Positions 1 to 7,690 of a stretch of DNA of 64,000 bases are shown here, in pieces. Positions within the stretch are counted from its first letter, which is position 1. The number at the start of each line of letters is the position of its first letter. The translations under genes and the position numbers were made by a program. The DNA lies in the NCBI RefSeq assembly GCF_004137345.1, contig NZ_SDWV01000009.1, positions 1 through 64,000 of the forward strand. Direction: 5' to 3'. The stretch comes from Nocardioides zhouii. Lineage in GTDB: Bacteria; Actinomycetota; Actinomycetes; Propionibacteriales; Nocardioidaceae. Below the pieces are notes generated by a model that saw only the letters and a list, made by a program, of their open reading frames with translations, ran no database searches and had not been told where the DNA came from.

Positions 1-408
1 GTCATCGCGGTGACTCCGGGGCAGGCCAACGACTCCCCGGCGTTGCCGAAGCTCCTGGCCGAGCTCCGGATTCCCCGCGTCGGACCCGGGCGGCCACGAA
101 CGACTCCTGAGGCGCTGCGCGCCGACAAGGCCTACTCCGCGCGTGGTCACCGGGCGCATCTGCGCTCACGGGGAATCACCGCGGTCATCCCCGAACCTTC
201 CGACCAGATTCGACACCGCAAGAACAAGGGCTCACGCGGTGGGCGGCCCGTCGGCTTCGACGCCAGCGACTACAAGCACCGCAACGTGGTCGAGCGAGCG
301 TTCAACCACGTGAAGAACTGGCGCGGACTCGCCACCCGCTACGACAAGCACGCAGTGGTCTTTCGAGGCGGCGTCGTCTTGGCCGCGATCATGCTCTGGC
401 TGGCATGA
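1..408 (+). mobile_element. IS5-family transposase, C-terminal half (cut by window edge)
   Basis: This is the distal part of a DDE transposase. The reading frame is open to the first base of the window, so the true start and the first catalytic Asp lie outside. Visible are the second-Asp region (ADKAYSARGHR), the RGI.AVIPEPSDQ stretch, and the terminal block YKHRNVVERAFNHVKNWR followed by TRYDK, which carries the catalytic Glu. These blocks are typical of the actinobacterial IS5 group. The reading frame is intact up to its stop, so the element may be functional, but only half can be judged. The likely right terminal repeat follows directly downstream. Confidence 0.85.
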
Positions 409-427
409 CTTCAGAGACACGCCCTAG
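409..427. repeat. Probable right end of the IS element with CTAG target
   Basis: The short sequence after the transposase stop contains GAGACACGCCC followed by CTAG. IS5-group elements usually duplicate a YTAR target, and CTAG fits. A second CTAG, inside a 9-bp direct repeat CTAGTCGCG, lies 13 bases further on and contains the stop codon of the neighbouring kinase gene. The left inverted repeat is outside the window, so the end is inferred, not proved. Confidence 0.4.
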
Positions 428-436
428 TCGCGGGGG

Positions 437-1417
437 CTAGTCGCGAGGCTGGTCGAGCAGCTCTGCGGCGCTGGCGGCCACGGTCGGGGTGTCGATCGGC
501 GCCGGTCGCCGGAGGTTCACCGGAGTGACCGGTGTGACCGGAAGGACGTAGTCGCTCGCCACCCCCGAGGCCAGCCCCAGGTCGAGCCCGGAGAGCTCGT
601 TGGTGGCGACGCCGAGCATGACGGCGACCGTCCGCGCGTTGGCCGGACGCTTCTCGGGATCCTTCTCCAGCAGCGTCGCGACGACGGCACGTAGGTCGGT
701 CGGCACGTCGTCGCCCAGCGGCGGCGGGGGCTCGTTGACGTGCGACATCGCGGTGGCGATCGGCGTACCGCGGTCAAAGGGTCGTACCCCCGTGAGCATC
801 TCGTGGGCCACGACGCCGAGGGCGTAGAGGTCGCTGGCGCCGGTCGCCTTCGCGCCGAGCGCCTGCTCGGGGCTGATGTAGTTGGGGGTGCCGACCATCT
901 CGCCGACCCGGGTGTGGCCGATGCCGTCCATGGCGCGCGCGATGCCGAAGTCGGTGAGCTTCACGACGCCGTCGTTGCGGAGCAGGATGTTGGCGGGCTT
1001 GACGTCGCGATGGACGACGCCGGCCTCGTGGGCCGTGCCGAGCGCGAGCGCGGCCTGGGCGAGGATCGAGCGCACGTTCTCGACGTCGAGGGCGCCCTGG
1101 TCGCGGATGACCGCCGACAGCGGCAGGCCCTCGACCAGCTCCATCACGAGGTACGAGCGGTGGTCGTCCTCGCCGAAGTCGAAGACCGTGGTGATGTTGG
1201 GGTGCATCAGCGACGCCGAGTGCTGCGCCTCGTCGCGGAAGCGCTGCGCGAAGACCTCGTCCTCGTCGTCCATGTCGGCCCGCATGACCTTCACGGCGAC
1301 CTGGCGCTGCAGGACGTCGTCGATGGCGCTCCAGACGTGGGCCATGCCCCCGGAGGCGATGCGCTCCTCCAGCACGTAGCGGTCGCCGAGACGGAGACCT
1401 TCCACGAGTCGCTCCAC
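437..1417 (-). CDS. Ser/Thr protein kinase, soluble, PknB-like catalytic domain
   Basis: A Hanks-type kinase of about 326 residues. It shows a glycine-rich loop (RIASGGMAHVW), the VAVKV lysine, the catalytic loop HRDVKPANILL, DFG in LTDFGIA, and the APE-like motif ISPEQA. After the kinase domain only about 50 low-complexity residues remain, with no membrane helix or PASTA repeats, so it should be cytosolic. The GTG start was chosen just before ERLVEGLRLGDRY; the open frame runs far upstream into the ArsR gene without kinase similarity. It is divergent from the ArsR operon. The stop codon sits within the CTAG repeat next to the IS element. The substrate is unknown. Confidence 0.85.
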   Translation of the reverse strand: MERLVEGLRLGDRYVLEERIASGGMAHVWSAIDDVLQRQVAVKVMRADMDDEDEVFAQRFRDEAQHSASLMHPNITTVFDFGEDDHRSYLVMELVEGLPLSAVIRDQGALDVENVRSILAQAALALGTAHEAGVVHRDVKPANILLRNDGVVKLTDFGIARAMDGIGHTRVGEMVGTPNYISPEQALGAKATGASDLYALGVVAHEMLTGVRPFDRGTPIATAMSHVNEPPPPLGDDVPTDLRAVVATLLEKDPEKRPANARTVAVMLGVATNELSGLDLGLASGVASDYVLPVTPVTPVNLRRPAPIDTPTVAASAAELLDQPRD

Positions 1418-1572
1418 GATGCAGTCCCACTTCTCTTCGAGATCGTGGCACGAGACTCGCACCGCAGCGTCGATGCTACTCGCCGCGGAGGACCTCCCAC
1501 CCTTAAGAAGGTCCAGTGCCCCGCGTGATCCGGGGTATGCGCGCCGCCCGGCAAAGAGTCTGACGAGGCCCC

Positions 1573-1606
1573 TTGACAACGTACAACCATTTGGTTGTAC
1601 GTTACT
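1573..1606 (+). promoter_or_regulatory. Promoter and palindromic operator of the arsR-type operon
   Basis: A perfect -35 hexamer TTGACA at 1573-1578 is followed by the dyad GTACAACCA-TT-TGGTTGTAC (1581-1600), which fills the spacer and the -10 region. The arms are exact reverse complements. The ATG of the regulator lies about 10 bases after the dyad, so the mRNA may be leaderless or nearly so. The placement suggests autorepression by the ArsR-family protein. Confidence 0.6.
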
Positions 1607-1609
1607 CCC

Positions 1610-1975
1610 ATGACCGAGACGGACAGCGAGCAGGAGGCCCGGGCGGACGCCTGGTTCCACGCCCTCGCCGACCGGACCCGGCGCGACATCCTCCGTCGCG
1701 TGCTGGCCGGCGAGCACTCCGTCTCGGCCCTGGCGCAGAGCTATGACATGAGCTTCGCGGCCGTCCAGAAGCACGTCGCCGTGCTCGAGCGAGCCGGCCT
1801 GCTGACCAAGCGTCGGCAGGGTCGCGAGGCCCTGGCAAGCGGCGACGTGGAGGCCGTGCGGTCGGTGGGCGTGATGCTCACCGAGCTCGAGGCCCTCTGG
1901 CGCGGCCGCATCTCCCGGATGGACGAGCTCCTCGCCGCCGACACCCACACCTCCACCACCACTGAGAAGGACTGA
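1610..1975 (+). CDS. ArsR-family winged-helix transcriptional repressor
   Basis: A 121-residue MarR/ArsR-like helix-turn-helix protein. The block FHALADRTRRDILRRVLAG, then SVSALAQSYDMSFAAVQKHVAVLERAGLL, is the classic ArsR recognition helix region. No metal-binding Cys pair is visible, which fits the non-metal subgroup often linked to SRPBCC (AHSA1) proteins. The ATG given follows the operator; an upstream ATG at 1595 lies inside the dyad and is unlikely. It is the first gene of a three-gene operon with an SRPBCC protein and a RibD-like reductase, a recurrent actinobacterial set. The ligand is unknown. Confidence 0.85.
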   Translation: MTETDSEQEARADAWFHALADRTRRDILRRVLAGEHSVSALAQSYDMSFAAVQKHVAVLERAGLLTKRRQGREALASGDVEAVRSVGVMLTELEALWRGRISRMDELLAADTHTSTTTEKD

Positions 1976-1981
1976 TCACCC

Positions 1982-2470
1982 ATGCCCGTCACCGACGTCC
2001 ACCACGACACCGACGCCCGCACCCTCACCATCACCGCCGACTTCGCCGCCCCCGCCGAGCGCGTCTGGGAGGTGTACGCCGACCCGCGCCAGCTCGAGCG
2101 CGTGTGGGGCCCGCCGACCTATCCCGCGACCTTCGTCGACCACGAGCTGGCGCCGGGCGGGCGGATGAACTACTTCATGACCAGCCCGGAGGGCGCGAAG
2201 TACTACGGCTACTGGACCATCACCGAGGTCGACGGCCCGCGCGGCTTCACCTTCGACGACGGCTTCGCCCGCGACGAGACCTTCGCCCCCAACACCGACC
2301 TGCCGGTGTCGGTCAACGTCTACACGTTCACCGAGACCGACGGCGGCACGCAGGCGACGTACGTCTCCACCTTCGCCACCGCCGAGGCCCTGCAGCAGGT
2401 GCTGGCGATGGGCGTCGTCGAGGGTGCGTCGTCGGCCATCAACCAGATCGACGACCTGCTCGCTTCCTGA
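1982..2470 (+). CDS. SRPBCC / AHSA1-domain protein
   Basis: A 162-residue START-like helix-grip protein (activator of Hsp90 ATPase homologue 1 family in bacterial usage). It shows the typical start ITADFAAPAERVWEVYADP, then QLERVWGPP, and the central APGGRMNYFMTSPEG.KYYGYW. Such proteins bind hydrophobic ligands, and their partners are usually unknown. It starts 6 bases after the ArsR stop and is almost certainly co-transcribed and controlled by that repressor. It has no signal peptide and should be cytosolic. Confidence 0.85.
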   Translation: MPVTDVHHDTDARTLTITADFAAPAERVWEVYADPRQLERVWGPPTYPATFVDHELAPGGRMNYFMTSPEGAKYYGYWTITEVDGPRGFTFDDGFARDETFAPNTDLPVSVNVYTFTETDGGTQATYVSTFATAEALQQVLAMGVVEGASSAINQIDDLLAS

Positions 2471-2497
2471 CCCGTCCCCATCGAGAGAGGATCCACC

Positions 2498-3070
2498 ATG
2501 CGCACCCTGGTCGTGACCGAGTTGATCACCCTCGACGGCATCGTCGACTCACCCGGCGGCGGGGACCACCCGCACGGCGGCTGGACGTTCAAGGACGTCG
2601 CGTTCGACCCCGCGGCGTACGAGATCAAGGGCCGCGAGACCCTCGAGGCCACCGCGCTGCTCCTCGGCCGCCAGTCGTACGACGAGTTCGCGCCCGTGTG
2701 GCCGTCGATGGAAGAGTTCGCGACCTACAACGCGATGCCGAAGTACGTCGTCTCGACCACGCTCGACGGCGACACGGTGCCGTGGGGCGAGGGCCAGGTC
2801 AGCGTGCTCCGCTCACTCGACGACGTCGCCGCGCTCAAGGAGACCGAGGGCGGGGAGATCCACGTGCACGGCAGCCCGACCCTCGCCCAGGGCCTCGCGG
2901 CCGCGGGCCTGGTCGACCGCTACCACCTGCTCGTTTTCCCGATCATGCTCGGCAGCGGCAAGCGCCTCTTCGCCGCCGACGCCGCCCCCGACAAGACGAA
3001 GCTGGCGCTCATCGAGCACGCCGCGTACTCCAACGGGGTCACGCTCCAGCGCTACGACGTCGTCCGCTGA
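2498..3070 (+). CDS. Dihydrofolate reductase-like (RibD C-terminal domain) protein
   Basis: A 190-residue RibD_C/DHFR-like reductase. It starts MRTLVVTELITLDGIVDSPGG, has the LLLGRQSYDEFAPVWPS segment, and ends with the nucleotide-binding part (IHVHGSPTLAQGLAAAGLVDRYHLLVFPIMLGSG is seen in pieces at residues 125-155). These stand-alone enzymes are usually annotated as dihydrofolate reductase family, but their substrates are mostly unknown. A clear GAGAGGA ribosome site precedes the ATG. It is the third gene of the ArsR operon. Confidence 0.85.
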   Translation: MRTLVVTELITLDGIVDSPGGGDHPHGGWTFKDVAFDPAAYEIKGRETLEATALLLGRQSYDEFAPVWPSMEEFATYNAMPKYVVSTTLDGDTVPWGEGQVSVLRSLDDVAALKETEGGEIHVHGSPTLAQGLAAAGLVDRYHLLVFPIMLGSGKRLFAADAAPDKTKLALIEHAAYSNGVTLQRYDVVR

Positions 3071-3117
3071 CCGTGAACGCGCTGGCCTGACCGGCGCGCA
3101 CCCGCGAGACTCGCCCG

Positions 3118-4962
3118 GTGGAACTCGCCCTGCTGCTGGTCTCGATGGCCGCCGTCGTGCTCGCCGCGACCGCTGTCAGCGACCGCCTGCACGTCCCCGC
3201 GCCACTCCTGCTGATCGTGGTCGGAGCCGTGGCGTCGTACGTCCCCGGCGTGCCGACGATCCACCTCGAGTCCGAGGTGGTCCTGCTGGGGCTGCTGCCG
3301 CCACTGCTCTACGCGGCAGCGATCCAGACGTCGCTCGTCGACTTCAACGCCAACCGCGGGTCGATCCTCCGGCTCTCGGTGGTCCTGGTGGTGCTGACGT
3401 CGCTCGCGGTCGGGGTGGTCGTGCACGCGCTCGTGCCCGACATCGGCTGGGCCGCGGCCATCGCGATCGGCGCGGTCGTCGCCCCGCCGGACGCGGTCGC
3501 GGCGACCGCCGTCGCTCGCCGGATCGGCCTGCCGAGACGGGTGGTGACGATCCTCGAGGGCGAGTCGCTCCTCAACGACGCCAGCGCGCTGGTCACCCTG
3601 CGCACCGCCATCGCGGCCTTCTCCGGCGGCTTCGCGCTGACCGAGGTGGGCGTCGACTTCGTCCGTGCAGCGGGCGGTGGGCTGCTGATCGGAATCGGCG
3701 TCTTCGTCCTCGTGGCGTGGCTCCGCAAGCGGATCACCGACCCGCTGATGGACACCGCGATCTCGTTCCTCACCCCCTTCGCCGCGTTCGTCGCCGCGGA
3801 GGAGGTGCACGCCTCCGGTGTCATCTCGGTCGTCGTGGCCGGCCTGCTGCTCGGGCACAAGGCGCCGATCATCCAGACCGCGCAGTCGCGCATCACCGAG
3901 CGCATCACCTGGCGCACCGTGGCCTTCATCCTGGAGAACACGGTGTTCCTCCTCATCGGCCTCCAGCTCGACTGGATCCTGGCCGACGTCGCCGACTCGA
4001 CGCTCTCGGTGGGCCGGATCGCTGCGCTGTGCGGGGCGACGCTGGCCACCGTCATCGCCGTACGAATGGGCTGGGTCTACCTCACCTGGGTGTTCCGGCG
4101 GGTCGGTGAGGACCCGCTCCCGGCGTCGTGGACCTTCCTCATCGGCTGGGCCGGGATGCGCGGCGTGGTGACGCTCGCCGCGGCGTTCGTGATCCCGGAG
4201 GACTGGGAGCACCGCGAGGTGCTGCTCCTCATCGCCTTCACCGTCGTGGCCGGCACGCTGTTCCTGCAGGGGGCGACCCTCCCGCTGCTGACGCGGCTCC
4301 TCGACGTGCCCGCTCCCGACCCCGCCGAGGACGCGCTCGCGCGCGCCGCGCTCCTGCAGCAGGCCGCCGACGCGGGCCTCGCGAAGCTCGACGAGCTCGA
4401 GTACGACGACCACCACGGCGTCTCCGACCAGATCCGGTCGCGCCTCGACCAGCGCTCGTTCGCCGCCTGGGAGCAGCTCGCGACGGCGGAGGACCAGGAG
4501 ACTCCCTCGCAGCTGTACGCGCGGATCCGGCAGGAGATGATCGACGCCGAGCGCGCCAAGGTGCTGCTGGTCCGCGGCAAGGGCCACGTGCCCTCCGAGG
4601 TCGTCAGCCAGGTGCTGGGACTGCTGGACATCGAGGAGTCCATGCTCGACGCCGGGTCGGAGGCCCCGGAGCGGATCCGCATCGGGTCGCTGGCGTTCAC
4701 TGCCGGCCGCCAGTGCGACGACCTCGAGGCCTACCCCGCGATCGACACCGTCGACGACCCGGCGTGCACGCCCTGCCTGGCCGACGGCACCCCGTGGGTC
4801 TCGCTGCGCCAGTGCCTGGAGTGCGGCCACGTCGGCTGCTGTGACTCCTCGATCGGAAAGCACGCGACCGGCCACTTCCACGAGACCCTCCACCCGGTCA
4901 TGGAGTCGGCCCAGCCCGACGAGTCGTGGCGCTGGTGCTTCGTCCACAACCTCACCGGCTGA
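3118..4962 (+). CDS. CPA1-type Na+/H+ antiporter with C-terminal UBP zinc finger
   Basis: A 614-residue protein. The first about 410 residues form a 12-helix cation:proton antiporter, with the motif ESLLNDASAL and the GAVVAPPDAVAA segment that carry the charged transport residues. A cytosolic linker follows. The last about 65 residues are a UBP-type zinc finger: CTPC, then CLECGHVGCCDSS, then GKHATGHFHETLHPV, with all Cys/His ligands present. In eukaryotes ZnF-UBP domains bind free ubiquitin tails; in Actinobacteria they occur on antiporters with unknown role. The GTG start follows a short gap after the preceding operon. Confidence 0.9.
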   Translation: MELALLLVSMAAVVLAATAVSDRLHVPAPLLLIVVGAVASYVPGVPTIHLESEVVLLGLLPPLLYAAAIQTSLVDFNANRGSILRLSVVLVVLTSLAVGVVVHALVPDIGWAAAIAIGAVVAPPDAVAATAVARRIGLPRRVVTILEGESLLNDASALVTLRTAIAAFSGGFALTEVGVDFVRAAGGGLLIGIGVFVLVAWLRKRITDPLMDTAISFLTPFAAFVAAEEVHASGVISVVVAGLLLGHKAPIIQTAQSRITERITWRTVAFILENTVFLLIGLQLDWILADVADSTLSVGRIAALCGATLATVIAVRMGWVYLTWVFRRVGEDPLPASWTFLIGWAGMRGVVTLAAAFVIPEDWEHREVLLLIAFTVVAGTLFLQGATLPLLTRLLDVPAPDPAEDALARAALLQQAADAGLAKLDELEYDDHHGVSDQIRSRLDQRSFAAWEQLATAEDQETPSQLYARIRQEMIDAERAKVLLVRGKGHVPSEVVSQVLGLLDIEESMLDAGSEAPERIRIGSLAFTAGRQCDDLEAYPAIDTVDDPACTPCLADGTPWVSLRQCLECGHVGCCDSSIGKHATGHFHETLHPVMESAQPDESWRWCFVHNLTG

Positions 4963-4983
4963 CCCCGCTCCCCCCACCCCGGG

Positions 4984-5043
4984 TATCTAGGGACGTTTTG
5001 GTAGGTCGGAGGGCCGGATCTCCTACGAGAACGTCCCTAGATA
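4984..5043. repeat. Long-loop intergenic inverted repeat (element 1)
   Basis: Two exact 14-bp arms, TATCTAGGGACGTT and its reverse complement, flank a 32-base loop that itself contains a GTAGG/CCTAC inner stem. It sits between the antiporter and the FAD oxidoreductase, both on the + strand. Its 3' half is nearly identical (20 of 22 bases) to that of element 2 at 19684. It has no T-tract and is not a standard terminator. Confidence 0.7.
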
Positions 5044-5065
5044 GCGAGGGCTACGATCCGGTGAC

Positions 5066-6727
5066 ATGGGAGCGCCCGCGATCGTCATCGCCTCCGCAAA
5101 CCACGGAGACGTGCTGGCCGAGGCCTTCGGGCGCTACGAGCGGGAGTACGACGTCCGGCTGGTGAGCGACGAGGTCACCGCGAAGACGACCGCCATGGAC
5201 CTCATGGGCTCCGGGCACCAGGTGGCGCTCTTCGTGATCGACACCGACCACGAGCAGGAGAAGCTCTACGCCCTCATCGCCGGCACCCGGAAGGCCGTAC
5301 CGACCGCGCGTCGGCTGATCGTGTCGCACATCAGCCGCTTCCGGGCCGACAACGCCGACTTCCGCCACGCGGTCGCGGCCGGCAAGGTCGACGCCCTCCT
5401 GCTGATGCCGCAGGGGCCGCGCGACGAGGAGTTCCACGGCGCCGTCGGCGAGATGCTCAACGAGTGGAACGCCACCGTCGCCACCCCGGTCGTCGAGAAC
5501 GTCCGCATCATCACGCCGGAGAAGGACGCGCTCACCCGCGAGCTCCTCGACTACCTCGGCCGGGTCGGCATGCCCGCCGGCGTGCACCACCCCGACAGCG
5601 AGGTCGGTCGCGAGGTGATGGCGCGGTGCCCCGAGGACGAAGGCAGGTGGCCCGTCGTCTCGTCGCTGGTCGGCTGGTGCGGCCACTGCCCGAGCGTGCG
5701 GGCCCTCGCCAACCAGCTCTACGGCCGACCCGACGAGATCGACGTCGACGAGGTCGTCGACCTCGTGGTCGTCGGCGCCGGGCCGGCGGGGCTCGCGGCG
5801 AGCGTGTACGCCTCCAGCGAGGGCCTCTCGACGATCTGCCTCGAGGCGGAGGCGATCGGCGGCCAGGCCGGCACCAGCTCGATGATCCGCAACTACCTCG
5901 GCTTCCCGCGCGGCATCTCCGGGATGCGGCTCGCGCAGCGCGCCCGCGGCCAGGCCCTGCGCTTCGGCACCCGCTTCTTCACCGGTTGGCCGGCGACCGG
6001 GATCTCGCCGTGCGAGGAGGGCGGGCACCACATCGTCCACACCGAGGGCGGCGACGTGCATGCGCGTACGGTGCTGGTCGCCACCGGCGTGAACTACCGC
6101 CGGCTCGGCGTCGACTCGATCGAGGAGCTCGTCGGCCGCGGGGTCTACTACGGCGCGGCGATGGCGGCGGCGCGCGAGCTCGCCGGCGACCACATCGTCA
6201 TCGTCGGCGGCGGCAACTCGGCCGGGCAGGCCGCGATCCACGCCGCCCGCTTCGCCAAGGAGGTCACGATCGCCGTACGCCGTCCCGACCTGACGGCCAC
6301 CATGTCGTCCTACCTGATCAACGAGATCGAGTGGAACCCGCGGATCACCGTTCGGGGCTCGACGTGCGTCGTCGACGGCGGCGCGGACGACGTCAGCCAC
6401 CTGGCGTGGATCACCATGGAGGACGTCGAGACCAAGGAGCACGAGCGCGTCGACGCGCGCGGGCTCTTCCTGCTGCTCGGGGCCGCGCCCGAGTGCGGCT
6501 GGCTTCCCGACACGGTGCTGCGCGACGCGCGCGGCTTCGTCCTCACCGGCCGCGACATCCCGCGCACCGCCTGGCTCGAGGACGTACCCCCGGAGGACCT
6601 GGCCACCACGCTGCCGGGCGTCTTCGCGGGCGGCGACATCCGGTCGGGGTCGATGAAGCGGGTGGCGTCGGCGACCGGCGAGGGCGCATCGGTCGTCTCG
6701 TCGGTGCACACCTGGCTCGCCCAGTGA
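5066..6727 (+). CDS. Receiver-like domain fused to thioredoxin-reductase-type FAD oxidoreductase
   Basis: A 553-residue fusion. Residues 1-135 resemble the receiver part of fused response-regulator/TrxR proteins. Residues 145-225 align loosely with their glutaredoxin-like middle part and carry WCGHC (Cys205, Cys208). From about 230 there is a TrxR-like flavoprotein with VVVGAGPAGLAAS for FAD, EAIGGQAG, the NADPH loop IVGGGNSAGQAA, and the FAD-closing GVFAGGDIRSGS. The usual TrxR CxxC is missing: the site reads GRGVYYGAAMAAA. Electrons may therefore go elsewhere, perhaps to the CGHC pair. It converges with the DUF1304 gene. Confidence 0.8.
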   Translation: MGAPAIVIASANHGDVLAEAFGRYEREYDVRLVSDEVTAKTTAMDLMGSGHQVALFVIDTDHEQEKLYALIAGTRKAVPTARRLIVSHISRFRADNADFRHAVAAGKVDALLLMPQGPRDEEFHGAVGEMLNEWNATVATPVVENVRIITPEKDALTRELLDYLGRVGMPAGVHHPDSEVGREVMARCPEDEGRWPVVSSLVGWCGHCPSVRALANQLYGRPDEIDVDEVVDLVVVGAGPAGLAASVYASSEGLSTICLEAEAIGGQAGTSSMIRNYLGFPRGISGMRLAQRARGQALRFGTRFFTGWPATGISPCEEGGHHIVHTEGGDVHARTVLVATGVNYRRLGVDSIEELVGRGVYYGAAMAAARELAGDHIVIVGGGNSAGQAAIHAARFAKEVTIAVRRPDLTATMSSYLINEIEWNPRITVRGSTCVVDGGADDVSHLAWITMEDVETKEHERVDARGLFLLLGAAPECGWLPDTVLRDARGFVLTGRDIPRTAWLEDVPPEDLATTLPGVFAGGDIRSGSMKRVASATGEGASVVSSVHTWLAQ

Positions 6728-6731
6728 TCCC

Positions 6732-7109
6732 CTAGAGCTCGAGCAGCAGGAACAGCACCGCAAGGGCGGGCAGCGTGCCCTGCGTCAGTGCGGCGCGGAC
6801 CATGGTGCGGTCGTGGGTGACGAGTACGACGGCCGCAGCGAGCATCGACCCGGTGCCGGCCAGCGCGAGCGCAGACCCGATCCCGTGCTCGCTCGTGAGG
6901 AGCGCGAGGCCGATGAGGGTGATGATCGCCAGGAACAGGTTGTAGAAGCCCTGGTTGTAGGCCAGCGGCTTGGTGACCTCGGCGTCGGCCTCGGAGACCC
7001 CGAAGGTCTTGCGCGTCGACGGCTCGGTCCAGCGGAAGGACTCGAGCACCCAGATGTAGACGTGGAGCAGCGCGGCCAGCAGGGAGAAGCCCACCGTGAG
7101 GATCGTCAT
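6732..7109 (-). CDS. DUF1304 family membrane protein
   Basis: A protein of about 125 residues with four hydrophobic helices. It starts MTILTVGFSLLAALLHVYIW and has the conserved WTEPSTRKTFGVS and YNQGFYNLFLA segments of DUF1304. The function is not known; it is predicted to be an inner-membrane protein. The ATG was preferred over a GTG nine bases upstream because the family begins here. The stop lies 4 bases from the stop of the FAD oxidoreductase on the other strand, leaving no room for a separate terminator. Confidence 0.8.
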   Translation of the reverse strand: MTILTVGFSLLAALLHVYIWVLESFRWTEPSTRKTFGVSEADAEVTKPLAYNQGFYNLFLAIITLIGLALLTSEHGIGSALALAGTGSMLAAAVVLVTHDRTMVRAALTQGTLPALAVLFLLLEL

Positions 7110-7216
7110 GCCTCGCACACTAGGGCCACCTACCCCTGGGAGGGTGGCAGGCAGACTGGGGCGGGGCGATGATCGGCCGCGACGGCGACCCCGCCGTCAT
7201 GGTCAAGGAGGTCCCC

Positions 7217-7438
7217 ATGGGACGACTGATCGGCATCCTGCTCGTGCTCTGGTTGATCATCGGAGCGTTCGCCGCCTTCCAGCGCGGCTACTTCGACGAC
7301 GCGGAGACCAACTGCTCGGAGGCCAGCGACATCGCCCTCAACGTGGTGGCCGGCCCGCTCAACTACACCGGGCTCAACCCCAAGGTCGGCTGCCCGGACG
7401 TCAACGTCGACGTCGACACCCCGGAGCCGTCGAAGTAG
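7217..7438 (+). CDS. Small membrane-anchored protein, unknown function
   Basis: A 73-residue protein. A perfect AAGGAGG ribosome site five bases before the ATG fixes the start (an in-frame ATG at 7169 would ignore it). One N-terminal helix (LIGILLVLWLIIGAFAAFQ) is followed by an outward-facing tail with two cysteines (NCSEAS and GCPD) that could form a disulfide. It is similar to short actinobacterial proteins of unknown role. It converges with the next gene with a gap of only four bases. Confidence 0.75.
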   Translation: MGRLIGILLVLWLIIGAFAAFQRGYFDDAETNCSEASDIALNVVAGPLNYTGLNPKVGCPDVNVDVDTPEPSK

Positions 7439-7442
7439 TCCC

Positions 7443-7667
7443 TCAGCGTCCCCGGTTGCGCGGGTGGTCCTTCGCCGTCCGCTCGTTCCCCCGTCGGTAG
7501 TTGCCGGTGACGTGGGCCATCAGTTCCTGCTCGTCGGCGCCGTCCTCGACGTCGGCCAGGAAGCCGGTGGCCGCGGCGCCGCGCAGCACCGTCGCACGTC
7601 GGCCGTGGTGGGTGATCACGACGTCGCCGCCGCGTACGTCGTAGGCGAAACCCTCGGGACCCGGCAC
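7443..7667 (-). CDS. Conserved hypothetical protein of 74 residues
   Basis: A small soluble protein that begins at a GTG (MPGPEGFAYDVRGGDVVITHHGR) and continues with RRATVLRG and ELMAHVTGNYRRGNER. This pattern is recurrent in Nocardioidaceae and relatives; I know of no assigned function. It is basic at the C-terminus. It is divergent from the metallo-hydrolase, with a 23-base gap that must hold both start signals. Confidence 0.7.
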   Translation of the reverse strand: MPGPEGFAYDVRGGDVVITHHGRRATVLRGAAATGFLADVEDGADEQELMAHVTGNYRRGNERTAKDHPRNRGR

Positions 7668-7690
7668 TGCGCCACCGTACGCTGACCGCC

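Noticed and set aside
3052..4977. 641-residue open frame on the minus strand opposite the antiporter
   Set aside because: Composition is Arg/Gly/Glu/Val-rich without any domain; it is a third-position GC shadow of the real gene.
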